This document shows positions 49,265-64,000 of a DNA stretch of 64,000 bases, piece after piece. Positions within the stretch are counted from its first letter, which is position 1; every line of letters begins with the position of its first letter. Position numbers and translations under genes: made by a program. Below the pieces are notes generated by a model, which was given only the letters and a program-made list of their open reading frames with translations, did no database searches and had not been told where the DNA came from. The DNA is from Allolobophora icterica (taxonomy: Eukaryota > Annelida > Clitellata > Crassiclitellata > Lumbricidae). Location: NCBI GenBank assembly GCA_963556255.1, contig OY744614.1:38467054-38531053 (forward strand), read 5' to 3'.

Positions 49265-49650
49265 TAATCGTATCGTATCTAGAAATTCATAACGCGCCTC
49301 TCGCAGAATAACTATTCAGAGGCGTTCTCAGCACAGAAGCCCAGAGGAAACAGAGATATATCCTTAAGGAACGCGAGACCGATGAGGAAAAACCAGTCAA
49401 TAGTTTGGCCCTGAGCAGAGGCAAAGTCGTTCCAGATCGTGGGACCCGCAACAGCAAACGCCCGGTGCTGGGCTAAAGCAGTTCTAGTCTTGGGAAAAAA
49501 AGATCAAGTCGATTCACAGAACGCAACGAGTGAGAAGAAGATGCAGATAGCGGCTTAAATTTGCAGATAGTTCGAGAGATATTTCGGGGCAGCTGCGACA
49601 GCACCCTGCTGAGATTTGGAGACAAGCAGGATCTTATAAGTCGACAGATA
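49265..49650 (-). mobile_element. LINE 3' fragment between HAUS5 and the sulfotransferase gene
   Basis: The minus strand reads HSLRSVNRLDLFFPKTRTAL with AFAVAGPTIWNDFAS, then the hairpin (GAGGCG / CGCCTC), GAATTTCTAGATACGATACG. It is a 5'-truncated relative of 9385-10297. Confidence 0.75.
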
Positions 49651-49780
49651 GGAACCCTATCGTACGTACGTTCGATGAGAAAGAATCTCGTACCAGTGCA
49701 GCTTCTTCTTCAAGCTCGGAGAAGTTAGAAAAGTTATGCCGGCAAAATGCATTCCGCCATATAAACCCGTAGACTAGAGG

Positions 49781-50055
49781 CAATGGGCGTCCGCAGGAAT
49801 TTTTCGGGAGGGGGCAAAATTTTTCGGGAGGTGGAACATTTTTAGGGGGGGACAAAATGACGTTTTTACATAGAACACGTGACAACTTTAAAAATAGATA
49901 ATGGTCAAGGACTGACCTAAATAATTAAGTGTTTTCTGCATTGAAAATTGTGTTGTTCTAATAATCATAATAATCAAAAGATTTTATTTTTTTTAATATT
50001 TAGCAAAATCCAGGGGTGTAGCAAATGCCTTCTTGTCCCCCTCCGGATGCCCATG
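49781..50055. mobile_element. hAT-type MITE, 275 bp
   Basis: CAATGGGCGTCCGCAGG and CCCTCCGGATGCCCATG form the ends. It is homologous over its length to the inverted 274-bp element at 28817-29090. Flanks share only CTAGA. Confidence 0.65.
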
Positions 50056-50191
50056 CTAGAAGAAGGCTTAGCTAAGTGTTATACAGTTCCCGACTTGTTC
50101 CGAATTGTCGTCTGAGCTTGCGTTTGGCACGCATTAATTAACACATTACGCGGTGGATGCATGGGCGGCGTGCATGGATGTGTGGTGGATG

Positions 50192-50692
50192 CATGGGCGG
50201 CGATTAAGGGGGTCGAGGGGGACATGACCCCCACCTTTAAGAGTGGGGGACACGCCATACATTTGTCCCCCCCCCCAATTTTGAAGAAACACCAAAAAGG
50301 GCAAGAAATGTAATTGCGCGTGAGGGTTTTCACTGCCTTTTTGACCAGACGAGGTAAAAAAAACAAAATTTTTTAGGAGAAGTGTCCCCCCAAAAAATTC
50401 TGCGAAAGAAGAAGAAATTAGTTAATTTTAGGGGGATGAAAATCTCGAAAAAGGTAAGGAATTTAAAATTTAATTTTTTAGACGAATAATTTAGAAGTAA
50501 GTCGTAAGAAAGGTTAATGACTAAAAAAGGTCATCAACTTTTTTGGGAGATGAAGTTTATGATTTTTTGTGGATGAATTCCTGAAAAGTAAACAAATTTT
50601 TGGGGGGACATGAATTCCTTTAAAAAGGTCATCGACCAGACCATGGCCGACTTCCCCCCCCCCCCACCTGTCAGACAAGATCGCCGCCACTG
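50192..50692. mobile_element. hAT-type MITE of the GGCGGCGATC family, 501 bp, TSD GGTGGATG
   Basis: CATGGGCGGCGATTAAG and GATCGCCGCCACTG are the termini. GGTGGATG is duplicated at 50184-50191 and 50693-50700. A third copy of GGTGGATG joined to the first 11 element bases occurs 32 bp upstream (50152-50170), so the left junction was tandemly duplicated after insertion. Confidence 0.9.
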
Positions 50693-50829
50693 GGTGGATG
50701 AGCAGCATAATATTATTGAAGCAGAAACTGAGAATTTGCGAAATTCCAGAGGAAGATCTTTCCAGAATCGACGCATTTCTTATACCGGCAATGTTTGTTA
50801 TATGGAGAACTCGATTGGAGAACTTGAAT

Positions 50830-51030
50830 GAGTAATCGTAGTCGTAATCTCCAAATTTCTAAAGCGCCAATCGAAGAACATGCGCAGGGCATCAGCTTGT
50901 TCACGAGCGCTGGACAACTGTAGGTGAGCAACTTTTCCAAAGTCACTACGCAGTGGCTTGAGGTAGATTCGAACCTGCAAGGCTCTGGTTACAAGGCACC
51001 GAACATACCGCTACACCACCGTGTCCCACC
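50830..51030 (-). mobile_element. tRNA-derived SINE
   Basis: The minus strand begins GGGACACGGTGGTGTAGCGG with the B box GGTTCGAATCTACC. The body contains GGAAAAGTTGCTCACCTACA and ends in GGAGATTACGACTACG. It is homologous to 39121-39320 and 10325-10440. Confidence 0.75.
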
Positions 51031-51329
51031 ATGGGGGTGGGAGAGGCTGAGGTAATTGAGTATAGCGTGGTGGCTGTATAGTGAAGAGTTCGCGAAGATA
51101 CTTAGTTGGGCCAGGAGTATTGTAGGGAGTTGTAGGTTAGCGATAGGACTTTGAACTGGATGACATGATCCGCGATTTCAGCCAAATTGAATGCTAATTA
51201 AAGAGGTAATTAAGTGACTGGTGAGGCTTGGGTGCTCTGGTTCGGGCGAGTGAGTTTTGAACGAGTCGGAGGCGCTTAATTTGGGTGGATTCAAGGCTGA
51301 AGAAAAGGAAATTATAACAGTAAATATAG

Positions 51330-51337
51330 TGATGATT

Positions 51338-51391
<54 letters not shown>

Positions 51392-51395
51392 TTTA
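51330..51395. repeat. (AATC)n microsatellite
   Basis: Sixteen or so uninterrupted AATC units. Confidence 0.95.
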
Positions 51396-51478
51396 TTGTT
51401 CACTGCCTCATTTCCAAGTAAACAATGTTTACATATTGTTTACATACAGTTTCAGTGACAAAGGGTAATACCCTAAGG

Positions 51479-51798
51479 CAGCGGTTCTCAACCTGTGGTC
51501 CGCGGACCACTGGTGGTCCGCGGCCATATGCCTGGTGGTCCGCGAGCAGGGCCTACAATTTATATTTTTTACAATTAAAAACATGCAAACAGACAAATTT
51601 TGTCAATTTTTTAATTTTCTGTTTTAATTCAATCGCTAGAATTGGCTAGATGGCAGCCTGAAATTAATAGTACGCAGATTTATGGCAAAAAATTTATTTT
51701 GTATTAATTTGTTTTTTACACAATTTTTAGTGGTGGTCCGCGACCGACACCCAAAATTTATTAGTGGTCCTTGAGCCTGGAAAGGTTGAGAACCGCTG
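51479..51798. mobile_element. hAT-type MITE, 320 bp, TSD CCCTAAGG
   Basis: CAGCGGTTCTCAACCTG and AGGTTGAGAACCGCTG are near-perfect inverted ends. GTGGTCCGCGGACCAC is palindromic just inside. CCCTAAGG is duplicated perfectly at 51471-51478 and 51799-51806. Confidence 0.94.
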
Positions 51799-52289
51799 CC
51801 CTAAGGAACCTAAGGTTCCGCTAACAAGGTAGCCCTAATACAAGTGCACGAAGTGAAGTGAAATTAATGAAGCGTGGAGTGAACAATTGATGAATGTATA
51901 ATTAGTCATGGTGGAAGCCCTTAAAAGTCAAGCAAGGATCGAATGCGGCAGTGGTCACGAATAGACCTAAGTATAAGGGGTTCTAGGTAATTAAGATTAC
52001 GTATATTCCTCGTGTAGGCAGGTACAATTTTTCAAATATGAAGGAGGAAACACTGTATGCAATTAACACAGTCAGTCAGGTTGATAGTAGACAGGGAAAC
52101 AAATGGACCAGAGTCGATGCCAGGACAAGTTCACGTTTTGCTTATAGGTCCATACAGGCCTACTTCGGCATCAATTAAACAATAGACCAAATCAGTTTAA
52201 TTAATTAAAACGAACGAGAGAACGGCCACAGATTGCCCATAGGCGGATATTAGTCACCGAGGACTTTGAAAAGTTTGAAGTCGGAACGT

Positions 52290-63445
<11,156 letters not shown>

Positions 63446-64000
63446 CTTTTCCCAGAGCAATTAGCAATTAATTAATTAGCGAGCCTGTTTACCTAAAAAC
63501 TGGGCTGCTGTAACGCTTATCCAACAAATCTTCAACTAAAACCGTCTTCCTGCCGACCTCACAAGCAACTACGAACATCTGCTACGGTAGTCACAGTGCA
63601 CGCATCTTCTTGCGTGGATAAAACGACAAGTTTGTCGACCGACAATATATTAAGAACATTCAATGCATCTTGTGGCCATTCAGGTACCAAATTTAGTCGG
63701 TTATTTTATAGCAATCATACGAGAGTATGTGCTTAAAGACTGTCTATTCCAATCGATCTCTAGTCGAACGCTGCTCTTTATGTCCACACGACTCCGAAGA
63801 GCGAAAAGAATGACGTTAAGAAACCTTTGCATCTGCCAACTGAATATGCTTTATACCTGCGTTCGATCAATAAACCGAAGAAATTTCAGCGTCGTCTCCG
63901 AAGAAGTTATCGACATTTGATGAACAACTGACGATTTGAAGTCGATGTAGGCCTACCAACTTACAGGTAATTTTGTTTAGATGTCAGCGCGTCAGGTGAT
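63446..64000. other. 5' flank of the sulfotransferase gene
   Basis: This is the sequence upstream of the predicted start codon. It may hold 5' UTR and promoter. No TATA box, repeat or neighbouring exon is clear. An 85-codon plus-strand ORF at 63663-63920 resembles nothing I know. Confidence 0.4.

Noticed and set aside
63663..63920. 85-codon ORF upstream of the sulfotransferase as a divergent gene
   Set aside because: No recognisable motif, no splice or promoter support, and the length is not unusual for random sequence.

Overview
This window is from a metazoan nuclear genome. All three protein genes are split into many spliced exons. Most of the remaining sequence is transposon debris, minisatellites and microsatellites. 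The very frequent TAGGCCTA-type words and the TE mix suggest a marine invertebrate, possibly an echinoderm, but the phylum is not shown by the sequence.

Three genes could be reconstructed exon by exon, all on the minus strand. Reading upstream to downstream they are: a Golgi-type carbohydrate sulfotransferase with 4 exons (63445 to 52290, about 552 aa); HAUS5, an augmin complex subunit, with 16 exons (48395 to 36049, about 667 aa); and ATP6V1A, the V-ATPase catalytic subunit A, with 13 exons (32519 to 18938, about 628 aa). Splice phases close exactly through all three models. Three introns need GC-AG rather than GT-AG boundaries. I see no functional link between the genes, and their co-orientation looks incidental.

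Positions 1-18 kb hold no host gene that I can recognise. They contain a satellite of 916-bp monomers (429-7995) that directly abuts the 3' end of a Helitron. A second Helitron copy at 11988-12738 sits inside a lone, diverged monomer of the same satellite. The rest of this stretch is 3' fragments of non-LTR retrotransposons, tRNA-derived SINEs and a 659-bp element with long terminal inverted repeats.

The dominant theme from 11 kb to 62 kb is small non-autonomous hAT-type DNA transposons. About twenty can be delimited to the base by CA...TG ends, and most keep matching 8-bp target-site duplications. Several are nested: one hAT insertion splits the ORF of an RTE-like retrotransposon; one MITE lies inside another, which itself landed in the target duplication of a third; others interrupt SINEs; one lies in the HAUS5 3' UTR. 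3'-truncated LINE copies share a terminal hairpin with covarying stems.

No prokaryotic operon, CRISPR array, bona fide tRNA gene or virus was found.
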